A DNA stretch of 64,000 nt from Cellvibrio sp. pealriver (GTDB taxonomy: Bacteria; Pseudomonadota; Gammaproteobacteria; Pseudomonadales; Cellvibrionaceae). The stretch's first letter is position 1; the number at the start of each line of letters is the position of its first letter. The notes beneath the pieces were generated by a model. It was given only the letters and a program-made list of their open reading frames with translations, did not search any database and had not been told where the DNA came from. The position numbers and the translations under genes are program-made. The stretch lies in contig NZ_KQ236688.1 in assembly GCF_001183545.1 (NCBI RefSeq), forward strand, positions 337,139-401,138, written 5' to 3'. Shown here piece by piece: positions 7,346-16,627 of the stretch.

Positions 7346-8305
7346 TTATTGGCAATCTGCCAGCGCTTGTGCGAAACAGATGTCAATTTCAGCCGGTGTT
7401 GTTTTGCGTTTGATGGCCTCAAAGAAAACAGCAGCCTGAGGATATTGTCTGCTTAAGTACATCAGCCATTGTTTGACACGATTGCCGCAATTGCGCTCGC
7501 AATAAAGTGGTGTTGTCAGCTTGTAGTAGTCGTAGAGCATTTCACAGATTTGTTGCCAGCTCAGTGGTGTGTACTCTTCTTCATTTATATGCGCTTTGAT
7601 TTGTCGCGCAAGGTCAGGGCAGGCCAGCAGGCCACGACCGAGCATTACATCGGTGCCATTGGATTGTTCGCGGCAGCGCAGGTAGTCATCCACAGACCAA
7701 ATTTCGCCATTGGCAACGACAGGGATTTTTAATTCCGCGCGAATATCGGCAATGTAATGCCAATACGCGGGCGGCTTGTATCCATCGGCTTTGGAGCGGG
7801 CATGAACCGTTAATTCGTTTGCACCAGCTGCTTCTACCGCGCGGGCATTCTCCATGTAGCTATTGCGATCTTCATAGCCCAGGCGGATTTTGGCGGTGAC
7901 GGGAATCTCCTGGGGGACTGCGTCGCGCACTGCTTTAATAATGGAATAAACCCGGTCAGGTGTGCGTAACAGGCAGGCACCGCCTTCATGGGAATTAACC
8001 GTTTTGGCGGGGCAACCAAAGTTGAGATCGATCGCTTTTGCGCCATAACGAACAAGTTCTTGTGCGTTGATTGCCATGGGTTCAGGTTTACTGCCTAGCA
8101 GTTGCACACGCACGGGAGTTCCGTTTGGGGTTTTGCAATCGCGTTCCAGTTCCTGTGCATACTTATAAAAGACTTTGTAAGGAAGCTTTTGGTCGGTAAC
8201 ACGGATAAACTCGGTGACACAGCCATCCAGACCGCCAATGCGCGACAATATATCGCGCACATGATGTTCAACAACGCCCTCCATCGGGGCTAGCATAATT
8301 CTCAT
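7346..8305 (-). CDS. dusC: tRNA-dihydrouridine(16) synthase DusC
   Basis: A flavoprotein that reduces uridine in the tRNA D-loop, using FMN and NADPH. The 319 residues cover the family's usual length. The start MRIMLAPMEGVVEHHVRDIL is typical of DusC. The catalytic cysteine is C98 in NFGCPAKTVNSHEGGACLL, followed by the TAKIRLGYED and ELTVHARSKADGY segments that bind FMN and tRNA, and VVANGEIWS. The C-terminal helical tRNA-recognition domain is present (ERNCGNRVKQWLMYLS). The HARSKADGY form rather than HARTxxQ fits DusC over DusA or DusB. It is divergent from the helicase gene downstream in coordinates and has its own terminator. Confidence 0.94.
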   Translation of the reverse strand: MRIMLAPMEGVVEHHVRDILSRIGGLDGCVTEFIRVTDQKLPYKVFYKYAQELERDCKTPNGTPVRVQLLGSKPEPMAINAQELVRYGAKAIDLNFGCPAKTVNSHEGGACLLRTPDRVYSIIKAVRDAVPQEIPVTAKIRLGYEDRNSYMENARAVEAAGANELTVHARSKADGYKPPAYWHYIADIRAELKIPVVANGEIWSVDDYLRCREQSNGTDVMLGRGLLACPDLARQIKAHINEEEYTPLSWQQICEMLYDYYKLTTPLYCERNCGNRVKQWLMYLSRQYPQAAVFFEAIKRKTTPAEIDICFAQALADCQ

Positions 8306-8472
8306 CAGATGACTCAGATCCGTTTACGGATTCATTAACAGGTTTACTTCAAGGTCGGCATTTTAGCGGTTTTGGTTGATAATTTGCCCAGCCCTGCGTA
8401 GATTGCGCGGCCTTTTGCGATGTCTTTTTAGTAATAACATCCTATTTTCTGACTGATATATCGAGGTTTTTC

Positions 8473-9849
8473 ATGACCCAGCCTGTTTTCCACGACCTGA
8501 TTAGCGACAGCCAGTTGCGCAAAGCGATTGATGTATTGGGTTACGAACAGCCAACGCCCGTGCAATTAAAGGCAATTCCGGCTGCAGTAGCGGGTGAGAA
8601 CCTAATTGTCAGCTCCAAAACAGGCAGTGGTAAAACAGCGGCATTTTTGCTGCCAGCTATTCAATCGATACTGGCAAAACCGCCGGTAAATCGCAGCTCA
8701 ACCCGTATCCTGATCCTTACACCAACACGCGAGCTCGCGCGTCAGATCGTTAAAAATGCTGAACAACTGTTGAAATTTACCAGCCTGAAAGTGGGCATGA
8801 TTTGTGGCGGTGAGGAGTTGAAATACCAAAAAGCCATGCTGCGTAAGAACCCGGAAATTGTTGTGGGTACGCCTGGCCGCCTTGCCGAACATGTTATGCA
8901 TAAATCAACCGAGTTTTCCGGGTTGGAATTCTTGGTATTGGATGAAGCTGATCGTATGCTTGATATGGGATTGAGTGAGGATGTGCTGAAAATTACCGCG
9001 ACCTGCCGTGCTGAGCGCCAGACGTTATTATTCTCTGCCACCATGGAACAAAAAGGTTTGCGTCATCTCATCAAGCAGGTGATTCAGGGAGAAGCAAAAG
9101 AAATTTATATTGATGAAAAACCCAATGCAATTATCCAGCAAATGATGCTGGCAGACGATTACAAACATAAAGAGAAATTATTGATTGCGCTGTTGGCAAA
9201 AGCGACGTTTGAGAAGGCAATTATCTTTACCAACACCAAGGCGCGAGCTGCTCAGCTGGATAATTTCCTGCGTTATAACAAATACAAAGTCAGCTGTTTA
9301 CATGGTGATATCACTCAGGACCAGCGCAAAATTACGCTCGACCATTTCCGGCAAGGGCGTACCCAATTATTAGTCGCGACAGATGTTGCAGCGCGCGGTT
9401 TGGATATTCCCGGTGTGGAATTGGTGGTGAATATTGATGTGGCTCATTCGGGTGATGAATACTTACATCGCATCGGGCGTACCGGTCGCGCGGATGCCGA
9501 GGGTAGGGCTGTTACTCTGGTCGATGCCAAAGAATGGAATCTGTGCAAAAGTATTGAACGCTATTTGAATGCTAACTTTGAAACGATTGGTATGCCGGGC
9601 TTGAAGGGTAAGTATCAGGGGCCGGATAAAGTAAAGGCATCAGGCAAAGCGGTTGGCAGCAAAAAGAAAACTGTCAAAGATGATAAAACCGATGCTAAAA
9701 AGCCTAAGGTGAAAGTGCGCGAGCGCGATAAGAAAAATGTTGGTAACCGTCGTGTTCCGACTGCAGTTAAAAATGCCCAGTTGGTTGATGGTTTTGCACC
9801 GCCTAAAAAGAAAATCAGTAAAAATCTGGATGATGCCGGAGAGGAATAG
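8473..9849 (+). CDS. DEAD-box RNA helicase with lysine-rich tail (SrmB-like)
   Basis: An ATP-dependent RNA helicase of 458 residues, likely acting in ribosome assembly or RNA turnover. All motifs are present in order: Q motif GYEQPTPVQ, motif I SSKTGSGKT, Ia PTRELARQ, Ib TPGR, II DEAD, III SAT, V ATDVAARGLDIPG, and VI HRIGRTGR. The helicase core ends near residue 365. The last ~90 residues are a basic, low-complexity tail rich in K, likely for RNA binding. A GAGG ribosome site precedes the ATG. The subfamily looks closest to SrmB, but RhlE/RhlB-type names cannot be excluded without alignment. Confidence 0.92.
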   Translation: MTQPVFHDLISDSQLRKAIDVLGYEQPTPVQLKAIPAAVAGENLIVSSKTGSGKTAAFLLPAIQSILAKPPVNRSSTRILILTPTRELARQIVKNAEQLLKFTSLKVGMICGGEELKYQKAMLRKNPEIVVGTPGRLAEHVMHKSTEFSGLEFLVLDEADRMLDMGLSEDVLKITATCRAERQTLLFSATMEQKGLRHLIKQVIQGEAKEIYIDEKPNAIIQQMMLADDYKHKEKLLIALLAKATFEKAIIFTNTKARAAQLDNFLRYNKYKVSCLHGDITQDQRKITLDHFRQGRTQLLVATDVAARGLDIPGVELVVNIDVAHSGDEYLHRIGRTGRADAEGRAVTLVDAKEWNLCKSIERYLNANFETIGMPGLKGKYQGPDKVKASGKAVGSKKKTVKDDKTDAKKPKVKVRERDKKNVGNRRVPTAVKNAQLVDGFAPPKKKISKNLDDAGEE

Positions 9850-10300
9850 GGCAGTGTAATCTGACCTTTTAATGCTTTCTGGTGATGTCATTTTTATTGC
9901 AAAGAAGTGATTGACCCAAGTCAAAAATAAGCCTAGTATCAAATCAAGGGTGACGAACACAACCAGTAGTTGCCCGCAACAATCTGAACCACAATGGGTT
10001 GCCTTTTTGAAACGCAATTCTGGTTTAGAATCGCAGACAAAAATCGTTTTGTTTGCAGTCATACTTCTGTCATAGCGTTTTGCTTTACTTGATGTGTTTT
10101 GTTTATTTGAACGGATATTTGAAATAAATATCTAAAGAATTGAACAGCGCAAACTGATTATGGGTTTGCAACATTGAAAGAGGAGGGTAAACGACCATCA
10201 TGTAATCCACACAATAACTTGCGTAAATCGGGTGACTCATACTAGCGGGTATTGCCTTAAATACTCGTGTTATTTACCGACCTGAAGGGGATTATGATTT
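9850..10300. other. 451-bp intergenic region, probable long leader of phoH-type gene
   Basis: No gene seen. It contains a promoter at 9911-9939, then about 350 bases before the PhoH-type start. Within this leader are an AGGAGGG ribosome-site-like string near 10181 (followed 12 bases later by an ATG that is immediately stopped by TAA) and an 8-bp hairpin, CGGGTATT/AATACTCG, near 10245-10267. These features suggest leader-based regulation but prove nothing. Confidence 0.5.
9911..9939 (+). promoter_or_regulatory. sigma-70-type promoter with overlapping palindrome
   Basis: TTGACC (9911-9916) and TAGTAT (9934-9939) are separated by the optimal 17 bp. The -35 box lies inside the perfect palindrome TTGAC-CCAA-GTCAA (9911-9924), which resembles an Anr/FNR-type half-site arrangement or a repressor operator. 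It points at the PhoH-type gene, 360 bp downstream. Confidence 0.6.
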
Positions 10301-11107
10301 ATGGCAAAAAAATCGCATGCCAGACGCAGTGCAAATCACCAACACTATGACGACAACAGTTACTCGACGTCACGGCATAAGTCGCGAAAGAATCCACGGA
10401 CTGATGACAACATAGTTGACCTTAAATCCCGCTCGCAACAACTTGAAACTGCTTACTCTCCCCCTCGCTCTCCCCAACCGCTCCGCGCGAAAACAAAATC
10501 CCAGCAACAATACATCAACGCCATCAACTCTCACATGCTGACTTTTGGTATTGGCCCAGCCGGTACCGGCAAAAGCTATTGTGCAGGTGCGTTGGCTGCC
10601 GAGGCTTTGGAGTCTGGCCGAATTGAGCGGATTATCCTTACTCGCCCTGCGGTAGAGTCTGGTGAAAACCTGGGATTCTTGCCCGGTGATCTGGACCAAA
10701 AATTCTCGGTCTACATCGATGCCTTCCGCGACATTTTAAATGAGCGTTTGGGAGCAGGCACAGTGGATTACTGTTTACGCCATGGGCGCATAGTGGCAGC
10801 ACCACTCGCTTTTATGCGCGGCAAAACATTTAACAGCAAAACCTTTGTCATCCTTGATGAAGCGCAAAACACCAGCCCTGCGCAAATGAAAATGTTTTTA
10901 ACGCGCATCGGTGAAGATTGTAAGGTCGTCATCAACGGTGACATCAAACAAAGTGATATCCGTGGCCCCAATGGTTTGGCTGATGCAGTAGAGCGTTTGC
11001 AAGGTTTGCCGAATGTCTACGTGCATGAGTTTGAACGTGAAGATATTGTCCGCAGTGGTTTGGTGCGCGATATTATCGACCGTTATGAGGTGCCTGAAGA
11101 GAGCTGA
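10301..11107 (+). CDS. phoH: PhoH-family ATPase
   Basis: A cytoplasmic P-loop NTPase of 268 residues; PhoH proteins bind ATP and are thought to act on RNA, and E. coli PhoH is phosphate-starvation induced. The first ~70 residues are a basic, low-complexity extension rich in S, R, H and K. The ATPase follows, with Walker A GIGPAGTGKSY near residue 85, the TRPAVESGENLGFLPGD motif typical of PhoH, Walker B VILDEAQN near 187, and INGDIKQSD. No KH or PIN domain is fused, which separates it from YbeZ/PhoL and PhoH2 types. A GGGG ribosome site precedes the ATG. A promoter about 360 bases upstream (9911-9939) probably drives it; I see no Pho box. Confidence 0.88.
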   Translation: MAKKSHARRSANHQHYDDNSYSTSRHKSRKNPRTDDNIVDLKSRSQQLETAYSPPRSPQPLRAKTKSQQQYINAINSHMLTFGIGPAGTGKSYCAGALAAEALESGRIERIILTRPAVESGENLGFLPGDLDQKFSVYIDAFRDILNERLGAGTVDYCLRHGRIVAAPLAFMRGKTFNSKTFVILDEAQNTSPAQMKMFLTRIGEDCKVVINGDIKQSDIRGPNGLADAVERLQGLPNVYVHEFEREDIVRSGLVRDIIDRYEVPEES

Positions 11108-11268
11108 GTTTTTTCATTCATGCTCTCTTTGAGTTGAGGCGTACTGTTTGGTAAAACACATTAAGCATACGCCTCTGCTTTCTCATCTATGACTTGCTTA
11201 TTAAACGGTGAGTCGCCATCCTGCGCGCTTATTTTTCTGCTTCTCTTCTTATACTTCATGATGATCTT

Positions 11269-12072
11269 ATGAATGATTTGCGTTGCCCACTGTGCAAACA
11301 GCCTTTGCAAATAAACTCGCAAGGTGTGGCTTGCGACAATCGCCACCAGTTTGATCGAGCCAAAGAAGGTTATTTCAACCTGCTGCCGGTACAACATAAA
11401 AACTCCCGTGAACCAGGGGATGCGAAAGAGCAATTATTGGCGCGCCGACAATTTTTAGAGGCGGGTTTCTTTGAGCCACTGAAGCAATACCTGCAGACGC
11501 TGATGCCGACACACGCTCAATCGCTGCTGGATATTGGATGCGGTGAAGGCTACTTCACCCGCGGGTTTGCTGAAGTCTTGCCGCAAGCAAAGGTCTACGG
11601 TATCGATATTGCCAAAGCGGGCGTGCGGCTTGCTGCAAAATCTGCGCAGGACAAAAACCGTCATGTATTTGCCGTGGCATCCAGTTTTGATCTGCCTTTT
11701 ACAGATCACTCGATGGATGTTATTACGCGAATTTATGCCCCCAGCAAAGATGCCGAGTTATGGCGTGTAATAAAATCGGAAGGCTTATTGGTTATAGTAA
11801 CGCCTGCTGATACGCATTTATTGGAATTACGCCGCCGTATATATCGAGAAGTACGGGCGCATCAACATCCTCCCGCTCCTGAAGGTTTTAGCGCGTGTGG
11901 GCAGCATCGTTTGAAAGGCGATTTGATGGTTGATACGCCGGAGTTGTGTGCAGCGTTATTGTCGATGACGCCTTTTGCATGGCGGTTACCCGAAGCGTTA
12001 CAAGCGGAAATTGTGGCGACGGGAATAAAGGACAGTTTTGACTTTACGATCAGTCTTTATCGACGGATTTGA
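11269..12072 (+). CDS. rlmA: 23S rRNA (guanine745-N1)-methyltransferase RlmA
   Basis: A SAM-dependent methyltransferase of 267 residues that modifies G745 in helix 35 of 23S rRNA. The N-terminal zinc site is visible as C6, C9, C22 and H26 (LRCPLCKQPL, then CDNRHQFD), followed by the family block YFNLLPVQHKNSREPGDAKE. The SAM-binding motif I is LLDIGCGEGYFTRGF near residue 86, and ITRIYAPSKDAELWRV is the usual later motif. The C-terminal part ends MTPFAWR, also characteristic. RlmA-I (G745) rather than RlmA-II is expected in gammaproteobacteria. It stands alone, with its own promoter region upstream. Confidence 0.93.
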   Translation: MNDLRCPLCKQPLQINSQGVACDNRHQFDRAKEGYFNLLPVQHKNSREPGDAKEQLLARRQFLEAGFFEPLKQYLQTLMPTHAQSLLDIGCGEGYFTRGFAEVLPQAKVYGIDIAKAGVRLAAKSAQDKNRHVFAVASSFDLPFTDHSMDVITRIYAPSKDAELWRVIKSEGLLVIVTPADTHLLELRRRIYREVRAHQHPPAPEGFSACGQHRLKGDLMVDTPELCAALLSMTPFAWRLPEALQAEIVATGIKDSFDFTISLYRRI

Positions 12073-12499
12073 TTGACCAATTTGACCGATCAGAGAGTTC
12101 TGTAAGTGGTTTCAGCTTATAGCTATAAGTGCGTTTTTGGTTATAACTAGGAGGTATTCGTCACAAAAGTAAATTCTATTGTGGAATAAATCTTCAGTAA
12201 GTTATGATTAAAAGCTAGCTTTGGATGTTTTTTGTGCCATTACGCCATTACCATTACGCTATTAAAAGGTGCGTAATATTAAAAACATGCATCGTCAGGT
12301 CTTATCAGTTAAGCGATATCGCCTTGTAGCTATCAAAAGATTTTACCAAAGCAGCGGGTTAACGACCGGAAGTGCATTGGTAGGCTTCGATAGGGATTGT
12401 TTTGCCTCCTGCGTATTTTCTTCCTGTTTTTTCCCGTCGCGTTTTGTCTTATTTCATTTATAGCGGTTGCCCTGTGCAGCTCAATGTGGAAAACATTAC
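12073..12499. other. 427-bp region upstream of the adhesin-export operon
   Basis: No credible gene. The left half is AT-rich. Around 12237-12264 there is a short irregular tandem repeat of CCATTACG/CCATTA/CCATTACGCTATTA type, a possible regulator-binding array. The right half (12300-12470) is less AT-rich and may be the untranslated leader. The operon promoter must lie here, but I cannot place it with confidence. I looked for a c-di-GMP riboswitch and did not find one. Confidence 0.45.
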
Positions 12500-14293
12500 A
12501 TGACAGCTTCTTTATCAGGCCGTATCTCTCTGGTCATCCATTCTGTGGTGCTGGTGTCTATTTGTGCGTTATCGGGTCAGGTTGCAGCGCAAGCCCAACA
12601 AGCCGCAAACACAGTAAAAGATGCAGCATTGCAAGCGATAGAGTCCAACCCTGATGTTCAAGCCAGCTGGCATGAATTCCGTGCTGCCATCCAGGATGTG
12701 CGCGTTGCGCGGGCAGGCTACTTGCCATCGGTTGATGTTGGCACGTCAACGGGAAAATCCAATCGCGATTACGATGGCCGTGCGAGTTACACCAATAATC
12801 AGGCTCAGGTGACTCTCAGCCAAATGCTGTTTACCGGTTTTCGCACATCGGGTGAAGTGGCTCGTTTTGATGGCGTGCGTTTGGTGCGCTACTACGAATT
12901 GTTGAATACGGTTGAAACCACTGCGCTTGAAGCGGTGCGCGCCTATGAAGATGTCAAACGCGACCGTGAGTTGGTGAAATTGGCGCGCAATAATTACGCA
13001 AAGCATCAGGAAGTATTTAATCAAATCCAGGAGCGTGCTGAATCCGGTGTTGGTCGTCGTGTGGATCTGGAACAAGCTGCTGGGCGTTTGGCGTTGGCGG
13101 AGTCCAACTTGTTGACCGAAGCATCCAACTTGCATGATGTCACAGCGCGTTATTTGCGTGTTGTTGGCCAATTGCCGGCAGACGATCTTGCGGAAGTAGA
13201 TTTAGCCCGGCAAACACTTCCGGAAAATATCCGTACCGCATTGACTCTGGCTTACCAAGGCAACCCCGGTTTTCATGCAGCGATAAAAAATATCAGTGTT
13301 GCGCAAGCCGCCGTAAAAGTAGAGCGTTCTGGTTATTATCCAAAAGCAGAATTGCGCGCGCGTCAGGTGACCAGCCGCAACCAAAATGGTTTTGATAATC
13401 GCACAGACCCAGATAGTTACGGCGATGAAAGCGCCGTAGAGCTTGCGATCACTTACAACCTTTACAGTGGTGGAGCTAACCGTGCAGCGGTGCGCCGTTC
13501 ATTGGAGCAAGTGAATCAGGCAAAAGATTTGCGTGATCAAGCCTGCGTGGATTTACGCCAGAATACACAAATTGCTTACAACGATGCGCAGCGTATTCGT
13601 GAGCAATTAACATCATTACAACAGCACCGCATGTCGAGCGATAAAGTGCGTACGGCTTATGCAGAGCAATTTAATATTGGCCAGCGCACCCTGCTTGATT
13701 TGTTGGATGCCGAGAATGAATATTTCCAGGCAAGCCGTGCGTTAATTATTGCCAACAGTGAATTGGAATTAGCCTATGCCCGTTCCTTGGCTGCGATGGG
13801 CAGTCTGTTGCCTGCGTTGGGAATTGTGCGCGATGGCTTGGGTATTTTGCATGACACCAAAGTAGAAGATACGTTGAACATTTCGGCATCGGCTTGCCCG
13901 GATGATGCGCCTGTCGCATTAGGCCGTGATGATTTGATCAGCGCCGTAACACCACTCGCGGGCGATGCCTTATTTGATGTGGGCAGCTCGGAATTAAAAG
14001 CAGGTGCTGCGCAGAAATTGGATCAATTAGTTGCCGATATTAAAGCGACCGACAATGTAGTACAGATCAATATTGCCGGACATACCGATAACACCGGAAC
14101 CGATGCATTGAATATTCCGCTGTCTAAAGCGCGCGCGCAACGTGTGCGTGATTATTTTGTGCTGAATGGTTTGGAATCTATCCCGATGACAGTCGATGGT
14201 TTTGGTTCTACCCGCCCTGTTGCCGACAACACCAGTGTGGCAGGTAAGGCGGCGAACCGCCGTGTTGATGTCACTGTCACCCGTCGCGAATAA
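12500..14293 (+). CDS. TolC-family outer-membrane secretion channel fused to an OmpA peptidoglycan-binding domain (LapE/AggA-type)
   Basis: Outer-membrane component of the type I system for the large adhesin, 597 residues. The ATG at 12500 starts a signal peptide (hydrophobic VVLVSICALSGQVAA ending in AQA). Residues ~35-450 are the two tandem OEP repeats of TolC proteins (AIESNPDVQASWHE; AIKNISVAQAAVKVERSGYYP; ELAITYNLYSGG; YAEQFNIGQRTLLDLLDAEN). Residues ~480-597 are an OmpA-like domain (FDVGSSELKAGAAQKLD; NIAGHTDNTGTDALN; KAANRRVDVTV). TolC homologues usually end before such a domain, and in Shewanella the OmpA protein is a separate gene of the adhesin cluster, so the fusion is notable. It is separated from lapB by a terminator, so read-through or a second promoter is needed. 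Confidence 0.92.
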   Translation: MTASLSGRISLVIHSVVLVSICALSGQVAAQAQQAANTVKDAALQAIESNPDVQASWHEFRAAIQDVRVARAGYLPSVDVGTSTGKSNRDYDGRASYTNNQAQVTLSQMLFTGFRTSGEVARFDGVRLVRYYELLNTVETTALEAVRAYEDVKRDRELVKLARNNYAKHQEVFNQIQERAESGVGRRVDLEQAAGRLALAESNLLTEASNLHDVTARYLRVVGQLPADDLAEVDLARQTLPENIRTALTLAYQGNPGFHAAIKNISVAQAAVKVERSGYYPKAELRARQVTSRNQNGFDNRTDPDSYGDESAVELAITYNLYSGGANRAAVRRSLEQVNQAKDLRDQACVDLRQNTQIAYNDAQRIREQLTSLQQHRMSSDKVRTAYAEQFNIGQRTLLDLLDAENEYFQASRALIIANSELELAYARSLAAMGSLLPALGIVRDGLGILHDTKVEDTLNISASACPDDAPVALGRDDLISAVTPLAGDALFDVGSSELKAGAAQKLDQLVADIKATDNVVQINIAGHTDNTGTDALNIPLSKARAQRVRDYFVLNGLESIPMTVDGFGSTRPVADNTSVAGKAANRRVDVTVTRRE

Positions 14294-14320
14294 CGACGGA
14301 CAGGGTTTGTATTAAAAATG

Positions 14321-14357
14321 AAACGCATCAAACCGGTAGATTTGATGCGTTTTTTTA
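14321..14357 (+). terminator. intrinsic terminator after the TolC-OmpA gene
   Basis: Stem AAACGCATCAAA/TTTGATGCGTTT with an eight-base loop CCGGTAGA and a T7 tail. It would partly uncouple the outer-membrane channel from the downstream transporter genes. Confidence 0.88.
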
Positions 14358-14455
14358 TGTCTGGATATTGGCAATAAAATTGCGTGCGGCCTAATGGCCA
14401 ACTATATTACAAAAGCTTTTTTCCTGACCGCCTGCCTGCTGCACCCGGAGTGACA

Positions 14456-16627
14456 ATGACCCTTGATGTTCAACCAACCACGGATGTTTCTCCGGTAGCC
14501 AATAGTGGTGGGCCACTGCTTGAATGTTTATTGCTGGTTGCGCGCGCGCATCAGCTGGTGTGTACCCGTGAATCATTGCTGGCAGGTTTGCCGTTGGATG
14601 CGCAGCAATTATCACCATCGCTTTTTCCCCGTGCTGCTAAACGTGCAGGGCTCGCCAGTAATATTGTGCAGCGCGATTTGTTGCACTTAAACCCTGCATT
14701 ATTTCCCGCCGTATTATTGCTGCAAGATAATCAGGCGTGTGTGTTGCTCTCGTTAGAGTCCGATAGCGCCCGGGTGTTGTATCCGGAATTGGGCGATGCA
14801 GTAGTCAACATTCCCATAAACCAATTACAAGAACAGTTTACTGGACGTGCATTTTATGTGCGCCCACAAGAGCGCTACGATTTGCGCGCAGCAGAAATTG
14901 GCAAAACAGCCAATAGTAAAAATCGTGATGCTCATTGGTTTTGGGGCGTGATTGCAGAGCATAAATATTTATATCGCGATGTATTGCTTACTGCATTGCT
15001 CATTAATTTTTTTGCGTTGGTATCGCCACTGTTTGTGATGAACGTGTATGACCGTGTGGTGCCCAACCATGCGACGGATACCTTGTGGGTACTGGCAATT
15101 GGGATGTTGATTGCGATCAGCGCTGATTTTGTGCTGCGCATGATGCGTGCCTGGTTTGTAGACCTTGCAGCAAGCCGTGTTGATGTCACCTTGTCGGCGT
15201 CTATTATGGAGCGGGTGTTGGGGATGAAACTCTCTGAACGGCCTGCATCGGTTGGATCTTTCACTGCGGGTTTGCAATCCTTTGAAGCAATCCGAAGTTT
15301 TATTTCATCGGCAACCATTTTGGCGCTGGTTGATTTGCCCTTTGTGTTGTTGTTCCTGATTGTGGTGTTGTTAATTTCCTGGCCGCTGGTATTTCCGGTA
15401 TTGGTTGGTGTTGCATTGGTAATGATTTATACCGCTGCCGTGCAACACAAAATGCATTTGCTGTCTGAAAATTCCATGCAGGCATCGGCGCAGCGCAATG
15501 CCACTTTGGTTGAAAGTTTACATGCGCTGGAAACCGTAAAAATATTAGGCGCAGAAGGGCGCATGCAATCCATTTGGGAAAAAACCACACTGTTGGTTTC
15601 GCGCGTGGGTGTCAAAATGCGTTTGCTATCCGGCTCGGTGGGCACAAGCACTTTGTGGATCCAACAAGCGGTATCAGTAGTCATTATTATTGTCGGCGTG
15701 TATCAAATTATTGAGGGCAACCTGAGTCAGGGCGGGTTGATTGCAGCTTATATGCTGGCATCGCGCGTGATGGCTCCAGTAGGCCAAACGGCCGGCTTGT
15801 TAATGCAATATCACAATGCTGCAACGGCGCTGACGGCACTGGAACAGATTATGGAAAAACCAGTGGAGCGCCCGCTGGACAAACAATGGATCAGTCGCCC
15901 GCATTTACAGGGCGGTATTGAATTTAAAAAAGTTGCGTTTAAATATCCGCAAGATGAGCGCGAGGTATTGCGCGATGTATCGTTCAAATTAAATCCCGGT
16001 GAACGTGTTGCGATTCTTGGCCGCAATGGTTCCGGCAAAACCACTATCGAAAAATTAATCGCCGGTTTGTATGAATCAACATCCGGTACCGTCTTGCTGG
16101 ATGGAATTGATATCCGTCAACTTGACCCTGCGGAGCTGCGCCGCAACATGGGTTATGTATCGCAAGATGTGAATTTATTTTTTGGTTCGCTGCGTGACAA
16201 TATTGCCTTTGGTTCGCCTCACGCGACGGATGAAATGATTTTGGAAGCGGTGCGCTTGAGCGGGCTCACGGATTTTGTAAACCAACATCCGATGGGATTG
16301 GCGATGCCGGTAGGTGAGCAAGGGCAGTTATTATCGGGCGGCCAACGCCAGTCGGTCAGCATTGCGCGCGCGTTGTTAAATGATCCTTCTATTCTTTTGC
16401 TGGATGAGCCCACCGGTTCAATGGATCACACCAGTGAAGAAGAATTCAAACGCAATCTAATGCGTTTTGCCGCGCACAAAACCTTGCTGGTGATTACACA
16501 TCGCACCTCGCTGTTGGAGTTGGTGAATCGCATTATTGTGATTGATGCTGGCAAAATTGTTGCAGACGGGCCTAAAGACCAGGTTGTGGAAGCCTTGCGC
16601 CAAGGTCAGATTGGGAGGGCTTCTTGA
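14456..16627 (+). CDS. lapB: type I secretion ABC transporter with C39-like domain (LapB)
   Basis: Inner-membrane exporter for the adjacent adhesin, 723 residues. The ATG at 14456 has GGAG at 14447-14450; earlier GTG starts lack one. Residues ~1-140 are a C39-like domain of the non-cleaving kind used by RTX exporters; I see no catalytic cysteine at its start. Five or six membrane helices follow (for example LLTALLINFFALVSPLFVMNV). The ATPase has Walker A LGRNGSGKTT near residue 525, signature LLSGGQRQSVSIARAL, Walker B ILLLDEPTGSMD and the H-loop ITHRTS. The stop overlaps the lapC start (TGATG), giving translational coupling. The domain order matches LapB of Pseudomonas fluorescens. Confidence 0.95.
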   Translation: MTLDVQPTTDVSPVANSGGPLLECLLLVARAHQLVCTRESLLAGLPLDAQQLSPSLFPRAAKRAGLASNIVQRDLLHLNPALFPAVLLLQDNQACVLLSLESDSARVLYPELGDAVVNIPINQLQEQFTGRAFYVRPQERYDLRAAEIGKTANSKNRDAHWFWGVIAEHKYLYRDVLLTALLINFFALVSPLFVMNVYDRVVPNHATDTLWVLAIGMLIAISADFVLRMMRAWFVDLAASRVDVTLSASIMERVLGMKLSERPASVGSFTAGLQSFEAIRSFISSATILALVDLPFVLLFLIVVLLISWPLVFPVLVGVALVMIYTAAVQHKMHLLSENSMQASAQRNATLVESLHALETVKILGAEGRMQSIWEKTTLLVSRVGVKMRLLSGSVGTSTLWIQQAVSVVIIIVGVYQIIEGNLSQGGLIAAYMLASRVMAPVGQTAGLLMQYHNAATALTALEQIMEKPVERPLDKQWISRPHLQGGIEFKKVAFKYPQDEREVLRDVSFKLNPGERVAILGRNGSGKTTIEKLIAGLYESTSGTVLLDGIDIRQLDPAELRRNMGYVSQDVNLFFGSLRDNIAFGSPHATDEMILEAVRLSGLTDFVNQHPMGLAMPVGEQGQLLSGGQRQSVSIARALLNDPSILLLDEPTGSMDHTSEEEFKRNLMRFAAHKTLLVITHRTSLLELVNRIIVIDAGKIVADGPKDQVVEALRQGQIGRAS

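Noticed and set aside
10181..10206. AGGAGGG followed by ATG-TAA as a minimal regulatory open frame
   Set aside because: The spacing of about 12 bases is too long for good initiation and no further codons exist; mentioned only as part of the phoH leader.
12073..12499. c-di-GMP riboswitch before the adhesin-export operon
   Set aside because: I looked for the conserved GEMM-type core and tetraloop-receptor pattern and did not find it.
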